A stretch of DNA of 64,000 nucleotides, taken from contig JAWNGF010000012.1 of the NCBI GenBank assembly GCA_037039685.1, positions 1,240,001 through 1,304,000 of the forward strand. Reading direction: 5' to 3'. The position numbers and the translations under genes were made by a program. This document shows positions 34,001 to 46,049 of the stretch, one piece after another. Position 1 is the first letter of the stretch; every line of letters starts with the position of its first letter. This DNA is from Ceratobasidium sp. AG-K. Taxonomy: Eukaryota; Basidiomycota; Agaricomycetes; Cantharellales; Ceratobasidiaceae. Below the pieces are notes generated by a model that was not told where the DNA came from, ran no database searches, and was given only the letters and a program-made list of their open reading frames with translations.

Positions 34001-34375
34001 AAGGTATGTGAATACTTGTCGCACTTATTCGAGCGTATCATGCGGTCCCAGTCAGCTAATACGACACCCCCTAGGACTAGAAAAGATGTAATTACATTTA
34101 CAATCACTAATAGAACTAGTGTACACTCCACTCGATACACCCCCCTAAAACTTCCGAACAGTCCGAGGGTGGCCGACCGACCACCAGCAAACCCATCCGA
34201 GGGTAACCTGCACGTCCGGAAGAAAGGTCGGGGACCCGGTGGCGATTCGGGCCGTCCGAGGTTCCGGATATCGAATCCGGGGGTCCGTCGACAGACATCT
34301 GCGGACTTTTCCCCCGGATTTTTGGACGATCCGAGGGTCGCCCCTGGACGATCCGGAAGTCTGGGGTCCACAGTG
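31034..34375 (+). mobile_element. CACTA transposon copy B, truncated at its transposase start side
   Basis: Inverted copy of positions 4374-1033 of copy A, exactly 3,342 bp in both. Every matched reading frame obeys the rule B = 35408 minus A, so there is no net indel. It ends with the intact terminal repeat (GGGGTCCACAGTG to 34375). The other half, with the first transposase exon, the accessory gene and the right terminal repeat, is missing and replaced by telomeric repeats. It cannot transpose on its own. Confidence 0.93.
31036..33996 (+). pseudogene. Tnp2-type transposase, copy B, 5'-truncated
   Basis: Lacks the first exon. It retains a 611-codon open exon (31486-33321) with the Tnp2 core (INYNFPPEIRNLLENIICVG, PGPHSPKDINSFLQPLID, FCMHEAISGQTAKGGTHMYC). 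Further exons follow at about 33365-33608 and 33661-33996 (YELEVDRLARIPNAPP to DRSSGAE). One TGA at 31301-31303 lies in the upstream exon where copy A has CAA, so an ancestral CGA was hit on opposite strands in the two copies. Away from this site its CpG dinucleotides are largely intact, which makes it a good stand-in for the ancestral sequence. Confidence 0.85.
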
Positions 34376-35487
34376 TGAAGTAAGGCTAATAGGTATTGAT
34401 GACGCAAAGCAGAGTCCACAGAGCTTGGAAATAGCAAATACCATGATCAGTTCGTCGATGCAAGCAAGTGATAATCAGGTACACTTTAGGTGTTTGCAAG
34501 CGCGCTAGAAAAATCAGCTTCCGAGATCCAGTGGTCGGGAGCGTCTCGTCTTATCTACACAGGATGAGAATTCATCTTGTTTACACTCGCGGTACGATCC
34601 GGAGCACGGCTGTTTGGATTCACAACGCATTTGTATTCTGGCCCAAGGAGGAGACTACATCTGAAAAACGAGATTGGAAGGAATTTAGGGAGCTTGAGTT
34701 GTTTCCGAGTTCTAATGCACGCAATCTATATATGCCCTATGAAAAGGTCACAAAAATAATCGTAAATTTTAAAAGGATTGCAGCCTACAAGTGCCCTTCC
34801 CCTCAGGCACAATATCAGGACATGACTCGAGCTGAGATCCAGTTGCCTCGTATTTTTGTATCCAGCTCACAGTCATTTGGGAATAAGCCAGTCAGCTGAG
34901 GGTGGCTCATTATGCGGATTTCGCACCGAAAGATAGGTATATTCCCCTTGTCTTCGGCCGCCAACGACGCATGCTCCTGCTATCCCCGTTCGATGATATG
35001 TCTGTGCACCGTATTAGCCTACAGGACTTTGTTTTTTTAACTTGAACCTGCTAATTTACATCACTATTTTGCGATCTCTGTGATGAGGAACTAGCCATCG
35101 GGGTTTGTGACTTGTCCTCGAACACAGAGGACGCAGCGAACAGTTCAATGAACGAGCGAGGGGCGTAAGAAGCCGAATACGCATACTCGACGCAAAAATC
35201 ATCGCTTACAGTAATCGGAAACACATGGCTCACTTGCTTGTACGCATAACATCATACGCGGCAATCACCCAAACGCCATACATCAATTCAATCACACACG
35301 CTCCCAATTCATTCAAACGACACGTCATCGCCCACACGTCAAACAGCAATGCATACTAAATAGCAAAGAACAATTACAAACGCCAGGTCCGGACGTTCTC
35401 GTGTCGAATCTTGGCGCATATAGCACCCAATCGAGTCGAGCCTATGGACACTAGGGCTACCATCTCCCCCACCAGCCCAGGGCCAAG
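34376..35487. other. Intergenic flank between CACTA copy B and the proteasome gene
   Basis: About 1.1 kb. A 143-codon open frame (34468-34899) is unlike anything I recognise and has weak coding character. Nothing else is supported. The bases after 34375 are TGA, the likely target triplet for copy B, whose partner is lost. Confidence 0.35.
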
Positions 35488-37507
35488 TTAATCCTTCTTT
35501 AGCTCGCGGCGAATGACAAAGATCCGTTCGCCGGCGGCGGTTTCAGTGGTGACTTCCGAGAGACCATTGACGTTTGATAACTCGCCAGGTGCGATGCCAG
35601 GTGCAAGGATTACGTAGATTTCGAGACCGTCGCCGACCTATTATTATGATCAATGTCGAAGTCGAATTGTGGGGGTGTTATCGATAGAATTCATGCGAAA
35701 ATATCACGGGTCGAGTGCAGGTTCAGATAGAAAGTAATATAGTTAGCCACGTCCCCAAATTAATCCAAGAAATCAGAAATTGAGGGAACGACCGCAAGTA
35801 ACGACGACCGTTGAGGCTCTAGGCCCTCGTAACCCAACTTGGACCCGATCCCGAGTCAAATCGTGCGCCTGAAAGCGAGTCTCGACCGTCCAACTAGCCC
35901 AATGACGAAAAGGGCGATGACAAAAAACGCAAAAGTGCGCGCGAGACAGAACCCGCATCACATCGGTCGCCACTCATTATCCAGCTACCCCTAATTGCTC
36001 CTTGAGGCCTAAAGGCCCCTGTTCTCGTTTCCGACTCGAAACATCTCATCGAAACAGGAATAGACTCGACCAAGAGCTCGGTAAGGCGAACTTGGGAGAG
36101 GAAAGGAACACCCAGAGTCTCGGCGGGAGAAGTGGAACAATATCGGAGAGACGGAGAGCAGGTGGCAGCGTGATAGGTGATTGGACAACGGGCTGAACGC
36201 GAGATGGACTGGACGGATACGACGGGGCAGTGTGCGAAGATAAAAGCAGGAAGCGAATGGGCAGAGATAGAATGAACGAGCAGCAAGGTTTGGGATCTGA
36301 TAGAGTTCACGTGCGACGAACATCCCAAAGAACAGAGAACGGAAAGAAGATAGCAAAAATTGACTCACCTCGATATGTCGTTCTGTCGCACCAGTAAAGC
36401 TATCCGTAACGAGCGCAAGAACGTGAGGAAGTGGGAGGTGGCTGGGGTGCGCGCCTGTTTGATTCTTGAAGTAGATCTATTAACCCGGAAATGTACCGAA
36501 TTGTTTGTAGTAGTTGATGGGGTCGATTCGAGTAACATGAAATGTTCCAGATCGTGTCACACGCAAGATACACCATCACGCGTGCCAGCGCCACATCCGA
36601 CCCATGTCCGACGCGACCATAGTCCGGATATCGAGCCGACGTCGGGGCGACCGGCGGTGATCCGAGCGCAGATTGGCCGACGAATTGTTCCGGAAATGTC
36701 GAGTGAGTTGTTGACGAGCGCGGAAGAACCCGTTGGCGGGTGGAAGAACGTCGGGGTAACGTGGACCGACGACGTCACGCGAGAATCGGGTGGTTATGTA
36801 ATCGAGCGACGCGTAAAAGAGGGTGGGAAAGTAATGGTAACGGTGATTGAGCGATGTGAATAACAAAGTCACCGATTTGGACGCACCTGATTGTCGAGGA
36901 ATGGTTGCACGAGCGATTGCGCGGCCCCAGCAGCACGGCAGGCCTCGCGCTCGTACGACCCAACCGGGTCAAATGAGTAGACAGCGCCAGTGCCTGCAAC
37001 ACAAGTCAGCTGGATCGTGATGATCAGATCACACTTACCATCCTCTTCGATGCCACTCAGGATATTGTACACATAATACGGGAAGAATCGCTGGGCGTAG
37101 AGCATCGTTTGTATTAACCGCGCAATGGACTTGATCGGCATGTCTTTCGAGTGGGCATGGCGGTACCACTTGAAGATATTAGCCATCGTCAATTTCGAGC
37201 CAAATGAGACGCACCTCGAGCCTTTGCTTTACTTTCTTCACAAACATATTCCCGTCGGCAGCAAATCCGTTCACCGCAAGCACCGCCTTGTCCGTTCTAT
37301 ACCAGCTTAGCGAAAATTAAAAGAAATCCGGAGTACTCACAGTCGGAAGACCTTTGGTGCATAGCGCGTTTGTATGCTATAGCCCGTAGTCTGACGAGTG
37401 TCGCCCGCAATCACGGCAAAGTCCTTGCCCGCAATGGCCAGAATTGTCCCGCCGTTCTCGGTATACGGGTTGAAGCTGCGTTCGGTGGCCAATGCAGAAG
37501 GGGACAT
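35488..37507 (-). CDS. PRE7: 20S proteasome subunit beta-6 (PRE7/PSMB1-type)
   Basis: Non-catalytic beta subunit of the 20S core. It starts at 37507 ([20 protein letters not shown]). Exons encode [92 protein letters not shown] with [18 protein letters not shown], and a last exon [10 protein letters not shown] to RRELKKD, stopping at 35488-35490. Two introns are far longer than the usual 50 nt: 36477-36886 (410 nt) and 35638-36368 (731 nt). An in-frame upstream Met at 37549 (MACSRASQ) exists but is not needed by the family alignment. Confidence 0.92.
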
Positions 37508-40063
37508 CGTCTTGCAATAGTTTGGCTGGGACGCGCGGCTGCATGCCATATCTTAAATCATCCAGGGCCCCGGTCACCTCTGACTAATCCCGGCGCTTGG
37601 TCCCGGCTCTGCTCCTCCTCGTTTCCACCGCTTCGCCGTCACTACCCCCGCTACCCGCTCGCGCTGTATGTCCAGCACCAGTGCTACAGCCTATGTATAC
37701 GTCCTCAGGCGACATTATTTCTATCCTGTTATTGGGGTCTTTGCTCCGAGGTGCCTCCGCTATCGAATCTCGGTGTTTTTATACACCTGTTTTGTCCGTT
37801 GCGACTCGCCCCCCCGCGTGGCCAACGTGCGACAACATGTGCTTGGATTTGTTTTTGTGGAGCTGTGAGCTTATTTCTAGCCTAATGCTCTCAGCAACTC
37901 ACTCGATTCAACTCGCTCTGGTATCAAAACACCGCCGTAGGTTCTTCGGAGTAATGTCAATCTGGGGGTACCTTGCAACCATATCCCCAGACTCATAGCT
38001 CACCCACTCGCTCACCCAGTGTCATCCCCGCCTGCCCCTTCCCTGAGCTCGCCGCCATCATCTTCCTGATCTCACGTCCACGCCGCGACACCCTGAGGAT
38101 CACCAACCCCATAAACGGTTCTTCCATTAATCCTGAATCCGAAGTCTCGACATGCTTCGTTCCTGACCCGGCAGTTCTGTGCTTGATTTACACTGCCGCC
38201 AAGAACATCAGACATATTCCAAAATGGATGACACAACTCGCTGGGAGTTTCTCCGAGCGCTTACGGCCTAATCGAATTCTCCGTCTGGATCAAGGTCGCA
38301 TTCAGTTCTGTTCGTACTCGGTGACTGTGCGATGGTTCCGGCCAAGTACGGTGAGTTCTACCATTCATTCATGCAGCAACCAGTCGTGCATTAAAGCCAA
38401 CGGGTACTAAACATTTATCCCAGAGCGCCTATATTATTCCGAATTTAGGTTCATATCGCGCCGCTCGTGACCAATGGAGAAACGTCGCAGAGCAACTAGA
38501 GTCAGCTGTGTTGGCGGGCGCGCGCACAACTCTAGACAACGGATATTTCGGGGTAATGGTTCACGGTACCCTATGCCTCATGCTCATCGTTTAGCACGAT
38601 TCTTTAGACGTGTTCAATGTATTGACGATTGTATAGGTGTGTACCGACCGCCCTCTACGTATCAACTCACATCTCACGCTTCCCAGACGAATTCTAGCAT
38701 ACGTCGGGAACAATTCCAACCGCGCGGCGCACACCGACGCATATCTCCCTTGCGCTTCTCATGCAAGATCCCCATTTGAACCCGTCGAGCACTCATGACG
38801 AACCTACTCCCGTGACAAAGGCCACGCTACAACCCTCGGGTCCGCGGGCAGCCCTGCTCATACTAGACCTAAACCGCACACCCGTTACCCGGCCGGCGAA
38901 TGCGCACATACCATACCGACCCCTAACACTCCCCCTAACTCCAATTGGAAACCCCCTTGGAATGGGTCAAGCGGCCCGAGATTACACGTGGGAGTTGTGA
39001 TAGCGTGCGATTGCGAGTTGAACCTAGGTTTGTGCGAGTGGGATGGGCCGAGGAGTGTTGCGTAAGTTGGGCCTGTATGCGAGTCTGGATCTGAATACTG
39101 ATGGACGTTGCGATATAAGTAGCTAGTCTCCGGTGAACCATTCAGTTTGGATGGCGTGGAAGACGTGTCCGCTATTGAATGCGTGTGAGGCGAGTCTCGT
39201 GGCACCCATCCTGAGTCTCATGATCGGGTGGCCCTCGCGACGTGGTTGGCTCGTGGCCAGTCTTTTGGAACTCGCACTAAGACAATGGTTTCATACTAGT
39301 TCGCGTGGATGCGGTAATGGAATGATGGCTACTCGGATACCTTGAGTGGTTCACTAGATGCATATATGAGACGTTGGCCGACTGATGTGAAGTTGATTTG
39401 GGATACTTCAGCTGGGCGCTTAGTTAGAAAATGTGACAAGTTTGGTGATTTTTGAACCTATACCCATGAGTTACCGTACAAGCAAACTTTTACTCCTTTC
39501 AAGTTGATAATTTATTCGTATTACTAGAAGGACATTGATCGTAAGTCCGCATCAACATTTGGATCCTTCAGTCAAAGCTTGTTCAGAGATGATCTCCGAC
39601 CGGATCGCTGAGTAAGTTGGGGCACCCATAGTGAACGTGGGGTACACGATAAGCTAATATTATCCTCCGCGTGGGGTGACAAACTCATTATCAATTGTAT
39701 TAGCTTCACGCGGGAACTATGGAAAGTTTATGCTCGGAGTGACCTACAACATTGGTAGATCGACTCAGCCGCCAGAAGAGTATATGCTTCTACGATCTAT
39801 TTTGTTTTGTTTAGTAGCCGAAATCATTATACGCCGCGAGTCATGCACGTATGTTCCACGCTAGCCCACGAATATTTCCTTCCATTAAGTAGTCGCTGGA
39901 ACCACCAGATGCAAACGAAATGGATTTTCCGTGTCCCTGAACAGCGATGCGAATATCGCGTAAAGTGGTAGACTAACACGTAAATCTACACTCGATGAGA
40001 AACGACTTAGATTGTTGGGCGTGAAAAAGGCGTATTGTCGCCCAAGCTACCCTCACGTTACTA
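37508..40063. other. Long intergenic region with at most one weak gene
   Basis: About 2.5 kb. The first part should include the PRE7 promoter. Except for a possible plus-strand gene near 38225-38600, I see only unsupported open frames. The 39.4-40.0 kb part is AT-rich with no feature. Confidence 0.35.
38225..38613 (+). CDS. Possible hypothetical gene, two exons
   Basis: An ATG at 38225 (MDDTTRWEFLRALTA) is followed by frame disruption. After a plausible intron (GTGAGT near 38350 to CCCAG near 38423) comes a well-formed segment, SAYIIPNLGSYRAARDQWRN then ESAVLAGARTTLDNGYFGV. I do not recognise it. The first exon does not stay open to the donor in one frame, so it is a fragment, a misread or unreal. 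Confidence 0.22.
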
Positions 40064-41094
40064 TCACTCTCGCGTGAACATAATATCCGAACGCAAGACG
40101 AGCTTTGTGCCTGACTTGACTTCTCTACCTTCGTGTAACATACACGCTCGACCATGTCTAAAAATTCAATTATGATCAGTCGATACAAGCACGGTGGAAT
40201 TGAACACTTACCTGTGAATGAGCACGGACCCGCGTTTCAATGGTGGCATGATTTCTTCAGTTTCCTTCTTCGAACCAGGTACTGGCTTGAAAAAAACAGT
40301 CTACGAATCGAACTTCGGTCATCAGTGCGGGTGGTTGGATGTGCTAGTGGGGGGAATCATTACCTGACCACCTTCCACACCGTCTTCCTGGCCAGTGACG
40401 TACACCAGGACCGTCCATTCGCTCCACCATCCGGTCTCCTTGTCTCGTACACTCTCATCATAGTGTGGGCCAAAGTACTGACCTGGACCATATCTACGAA
40501 CGTATTCTATGTAAAACCTCCGATACTGTTTATAGCACCGACAACTCACTCACTTATACAACCGAATGTTAGAATTACAGCCTACATGAGCAGTATTGGT
40601 CACACGTGTCTCGGAGCATGGCAAAGGAGGCAGATGAGGTGAGAGCGCTCGATAAACCGTCGAAGCAAAGTCATTAGACTGGAATGAAATGCGATCTTTG
40701 ATGTAGTGGTTGAGGTAGTAAGATTTGCATCATAAGTGAACCTCACCAATACACATAGTATGATATTCTACTTACGATTCACCCGGGTTGCTTCTCCCTT
40801 TTTGGGAGGAGGCGTAGCGACCAGTGGCAGCCCGTTGATAAACTTGGAAAATAGCGCGCACTCCTCTGGAGAAAGAAAGTCCTACCGTGCTGTTATAATA
40901 ATCGTCGTCTGGGAGCAGTAGGACGGGGTGCTCACATCGATGACAAATATTTGGTCTTCTATTAATTCACTGCATTCGAGATCCTCCTTGATACTAATCG
41001 TCGGCCAGTGGATGTCGTTCGAGGATGGTGTTACTGCCTTTGTTTGACCAGGCTGAGAACCTTTTTGGGCGGCGTCTTTCTGCTTTCTAGGCAT
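40064..41094 (-). CDS. 2-oxoglutarate/Fe(II)-dependent oxygenase, prolyl-4-hydroxylase-like
   Basis: Starts near 41094 (MPRKQKDAAQKGSQPGQ). Exons give IFVIDDFLSPEECALFSKFI, YGPGQYFGPHYDESVRD with the metal-binding H-x-D, TGWWSEWTVLVYVTG, PPLKRGSVLIHR, HGRACMLHEGREVKSG with the distal His, and KLVLRSDIMFTRE with the Arg that holds 2-oxoglutarate. All the expected catalytic residues are present. The protein is soluble with a basic N-terminus and no signal peptide. Substrate unknown. It ends with TGA at 40064-40066. Confidence 0.82.
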
Positions 41095-42129
41095 TCTTGT
41101 TCAAGTTTAGGTGCTATTGATTTGGAGTAAATTAAGACGATGGACACACAAGAATAATGTGGGTTGTGGAAGGAACCAAAAGCGTGACAAGTCGATCACG
41201 TGCCATTTCCTCATCACGCCCCTGGTTTCCCAATTTGCTTAGCAGCAAACACTGCCGGGCGCAATCAGCCTGCCGACAAGCCCGTGTGAACAGAGTAGTA
41301 CTCAGCAAAATTCGATCTTTCTTCTGAGCGCGCGCTGAGTGCTTGACGACGCTCGTGGGTTTGCGAACGCCACAAGTCTAACTCTCTCCTCCGGAGCCAA
41401 GAGCGTCCCGCGCTCGTCTGAGCTCCCAAGGGCTACTCGCGTTCCCGAACAACAAACGAGACCTAAGGAGATCCGGAACGATATATCCAGGAAGTCTCCA
41501 GTACGCTTGTGCACTCAAGAACGCGACATTGAGCTCGTCGAACTTTACGGTCACCTGGAGTTAACCGGTGCTTACAAGCGCGACGGTACTTTGCCGACGT
41601 GTCTGATTATGCTATCTACTAATAGAATCTGTCTTTGCTCATTAGATGGGTAATTTTTGTGCTTAACTAGCAGGCCTCACAGGGTCACTCGTAATCGGCC
41701 CGCAGAATTCTTCCTGGAGCGATGTGTTTCACTGCACGGTCAGTCCCTCAAAAATAAATATTCTTGGCTTCGATAGAGTACTATGAGCTCTGGTCTCTTC
41801 GTTCCCTAGTCATGCTGACGGAGTGCCGTCCGCCTTCGCGGGTGCTGTAGTTGAGTATCTTTCGTAAATTCCTTCGCTCAGTGCGTTGGCCTTCGCCAAC
41901 TATGGCTCAGTTCAAGCTGATCAGTTGTTCATGGCGCTTTTAGCAGGGTCTTATTACGTAAAACCTGCCGGGCCTTTTTAGCTGGGTGGGAGTTGCCACC
42001 GGTAGCCACATCGACCACCACCACAACCCCTCAGTAACACAGACAAAGCGCCGACAAGTGATCGAAGACAGTACGTGCTCGCGATACGACATTTCATTCG
42101 CGCCCTGGCTAACGGAGCTTAGATTTACA
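41095..42129. other. Intergenic region
   Basis: About 1 kb between divergent genes. A 104-codon open frame at 41339-41653 has no recognisable domain. Both promoters should lie here, but no specific site is seen. Confidence 0.3.
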
Positions 42130-45100
42130 ATGTCCCACCCACCGTTCTGGCTGTCCAAGCAGTTCTTTTATCCGATTGGGAATACCTCAGCTTTCTCACT
42201 CACACAAGATTTGTCACCTGAGCAACCAGCAGATATCTTGCTTCTAGGATGCGGAGATCCGCGACACATATTGTTCACCATATACTCCGACTTAATGACT
42301 GGATCAGGTACGATTGCTTCGGCTGGCATTATGGCGCTCAACTCTAACGCTCATCCCATAGATGTTCGAAAACTGGATATAACTTGCTGCGATATTGAGC
42401 CGGCAGTTTTAGGTGAGAACTAGACGTAAGATACCATGACTTTACACTCGCCGCTCACACCCCGTTCAAGCTCGCAACGCCCTTCTCTTCTCCCTAATCG
42501 ATGCAAACGAGCCTATTGACCGAGTCTGGAATATCTTTTACCACTTCAAAATCGACGATCAATCACTGCGGCTGCTAATACGCCATAGTAAACAACTGTA
42601 TGAGAGCTCGCAGAATATGGATTCCTGGCGACGCTCTCGGTACAATGATTTCCTGAAAGTAACTGATAGCCGCACCCTCGACGAGCTAAATAGCCGCTGG
42701 AAGAAATACGCCGAATTCGACGGGCTCCCCTCCAATCATCTGAAACAATTCCACAAGGAGCAAGCTGACCTCTCGAGATCTGTAACGGAAAAGTACCCTT
42801 TTAATCATAGCCCCAGTCGGTCTGCAGGCATGCTCTGGCACGAAGCAATGACACCGGTCTCGACCCTATTCAGGAAATACTGGGAGACGGGTACCACTTT
42901 CACTCTTGCAAGTGACGTTAAATTGGCAACAAACCTTAATCCAACGTTCTTGTATTCCCTTTCCGGAGATAAATTCAATCCCCATTATGGAACGTTCCCC
43001 ATGGGTTTCCACATTATTCCAGCATTTGCGCCTATCGTTCGTGATCCGGCCGGACCACTTCCGACTACAGGTTCTGCAGTAATTAACGTTTCAAAGCAGC
43101 AGTTCAAAGCATGGTCCCACTCTTTTCGGGCTGCGAAGGCAGCGAAGTCCGTCATTATTCGGTTTTATTGCGGCGAAGCGATTGCGTTTTGTCGTGCCTT
43201 ACATCAAGTCACTATCACCAGTGAAGCGTCTACGGATCTTTTTGTTTCCCCATGGCTTGCTCCTCAAATCAAGCTCGACGGGCTGCCTATCAAAGGTTCC
43301 CAATTTCAAACCTCGTTTGACGTTATTGATACCTCCAACTTGACCGACCACCTTGGCTTACTCAATCTGTTGATTGCGGCCCAACCCCTCCTCAAAAAGG
43401 CACCACTGTCTCAGTCCGTTCTCTATACCGAAACACTATTGTCTTCCGGAGAAGATGCGACACAGTCATTTCTCGCACGTCTCTGTACCGACGTGCCGAC
43501 CCTGGGCGTGTTGCTGGGCATCGTACCTCGAGCATACATTTCAGCTTTCACAACCCACTCCAACGTCCACGAACTCCTGGCTTCCACTCTACGCAAAGAC
43601 GAACCCACCCAGTTCCACGAACGGGTAGCTTGGGTGGCCCCTGCCGGTGGTGACCATTACTCTGTTGGCGAGTCTCAGGTTGCACTGGAAGCCGAAGACC
43701 TTGCCTGTGCTCTTTTTGGTATTTACGATAGGATGTTCGCCAACGAGAATGTTATGGCTTCCCTATTCGCCAAACCGTCAATTTCCGGGCTCAAAGCAAT
43801 GGGAGAAGCCCACTTTCAACGTGAGAGCGCAGCATTGCTTTTCAACGTTATTCGATCTCGAGTCAGTGTGCAGAACGGCACCTGGGATCAGGCGATGGAC
43901 AAGTTCTTGGAGATCGTGGAAACCAGCGGAAGACGTATGACCGAAATGAACAACTATCAGGATCTTTGCCTCCAACTTTATCTTCATGGTGTATTCACTG
44001 TCGATACCCTCAAGCCCGAGTTGCACGAAATGTTTCGCGCCACCCCTCGAGCCAAGCTGTTCGATCATTGGCCAAATGTCCCGCCCGTGGTTTGCGTCGT
44101 CCTGACCGTGCCGCGCAAGAGCTTGAGAGTATTCCTTGATGACCCTGAGCATATCGGAAGCCCAACGCTGCAGGCATTCCTGCGAGTCGACGGCTCTCAC
44201 GATAACACGTACTCCGCAATTCATCCAGTCTGGGGGAGATGTAGTTCGTTGCCTGGCTCCGATGAAATAATTGTACAGGAAGACTCCGATGGGAGGCAAG
44301 GAAAATCTGACCTGGTTATCTCCTTCTGGGCACACACACGAATTTTGGAGTTTCCGGGAACGTATGTCGCACTGGGAGTCAAGTCAACCCCACAAACCAC
44401 TATGATGTTTATTGGATCACTAGGGATGCAACTCGAGGTCTTCCGAGCCAGCGTAACAAATAGACAACATGTCCATATCTTACCTTATCGCCCGACTCCT
44501 GCCTCCGAACCTTCTCAATCACTCCAAATTCACACCGCTCCTGACCTGCATCCATCCCCTAGCACCTGCCTAGCAATTGTTGGCAAGGATAACGCGGGTC
44601 GGGTCAATTCGCTCTCTATGCGCCTGGACATCGATTCCCCAGCTGAACAAGAAAGCTTGCTACAGGGCGTCCAGGTCGTCGCCACGCAGATTGCGCCTTG
44701 TACTACGAAGCTCTCATTTGGAAAGCACTCCCACCATATCTCGTATCCTTATCCAATCCAAGGACACAATCATAAGCTCCGCGTCGCACGGAAATCGCAC
44801 TATATTGAAGTAAATTTAAACGTGCCACGTATTCAAGAATATATGCTAACTCGACGGCTTCCAACAGGTGATTACTCCCGTGTCTAGGCCGTTCGATGAG
44901 GCAGGCTACTTCTTGAACCCATTCCCAGTCATTAAACGCAATGCGCATACTCCCTGGAGTGTTCACCACCTCCAGCTCGACCGACTTCCAGTCCTTGATA
45001 CCAAAATCTCGGGAAAGGTGGAATGGTTAAATGCACACACAGCGCTTCAAATGTCGGACCAAGAAAGGTTGATCAGGAATGGTGGCAGTGAGATCGAAAA

Positions 45101-45872
45101 GGAAGCCTCTGCACAAGCCCTCATGAACGTCAAAGACTCTATTCACGCGATTGTAATGAATGTCTCAGGCGTCCAGGGACACCGTACCCGTGCATTGGGC
45201 CTTTGCGAGCCGGGTAACGGTGGGGTGTACATGATCTTGCTGGTCGGTGGGATCCGGCTTGACCTCGCATCCTCGACCATCGTGGTTGACACCGCCATTG
45301 TTCCGTTGTCAAACGAGCGCATGCACTATCTCATACCTGGTATTCAAAAGCTTCAGGCCTCCAAAAACCTTGTCCAAATCGTTACCAAGGGGCACGAAGT
45401 TGCCGCATGGAAGAAGCTTATCCCTGCGTACGTCGAACGTTGTCGAACATGGAAACACAAACCAAACTGCGAATACCGCTCCAAAGATTCCATTCCCCTC
45501 TCCACTAAAATTGACGAAAATCCGATCTGCACATGCGGGCAAGGTACCGGATTTGGAGGCCCCGACTGGAAGGTAACTGAGTGGAAAAATTTACTCCCCT
45601 ATGCGACGCGCGCCGCTATTTCGCCCATATTTTCGGTATCATATGTTGATCGTGTCATGGGCGAACTGAAGGGCCAAACCCCATCTGCAAAGGGCAGGGC
45701 TGCATACGAACCAAATGCAGACGTCAAACCTTCCACCGCCTGTTGGGCATGTGGTGGACCGGGAAAGCCAAACCTGTCTGCGTGTAGTCGCTGCAAAAAG
45801 GCTCGATATTGCTCACCAACGTGCCAACGCCAGGATTGGAAGGAGCACAAGAAGGATTGTCGTGTATCCTGA
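42130..45872 (+). CDS. DUF4470-MYND zinc-finger protein
   Basis: Starts MSHPPFWLSKQFFYPIGNTS at 42130. Exons are 42130-42306, about 42360-42411, about 42470-44809 and 44868-45872, and all join in phase. The N-terminus has the DUF4470 pattern (ADILLLGCGDPRHILFTIYS, LDITCCDIEPAVL, RNALLFSLIDANEP, VWNIFYHFKID). The C-terminus is a complete MYND zinc finger (C-W-A-C, C-S-R-C, YCSPTC, HKKDC). Basidiomycetes have many such proteins. MYND binds proline-rich peptides, and the overall role is unknown. The 58-nt intron at 44810-44867 has a CTAAC branch site and joins HYIE to VITPVSRP. Confidence 0.87.
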
Positions 45873-46049
45873 TATTCTAGTTGTACTGGATGTATATGCG
45901 TTTTGGACCAGCGTTTTGGTCAAGACTAGTAGGATGTACACTGTCTCATTCTAAATCCGTATTTGATGAAAGACTATACAAACATTAATCAATTTCACTG
46001 GCAGTACGGGTATTCCATCTTTTCGTAGACAGGCATTGTGCTTCCTGTC

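Noticed and set aside
34468..34899. 143-codon frame next to CACTA copy B
   Set aside because: No recognisable domain and no supporting splice signals. It was left as an unclassified open frame in the intergenic entry.
36360..36863. 167-codon plus-strand frame antisense to PRE7
   Set aside because: It overlaps PRE7 exon and intron on the opposite strand, has no recognisable domain and no splice logic of its own.
39133..39345. Short open frames in 38.6-39.9 kb
   Set aside because: Low-complexity or random composition, no homologue recognised, no consistent intron-exon structure.
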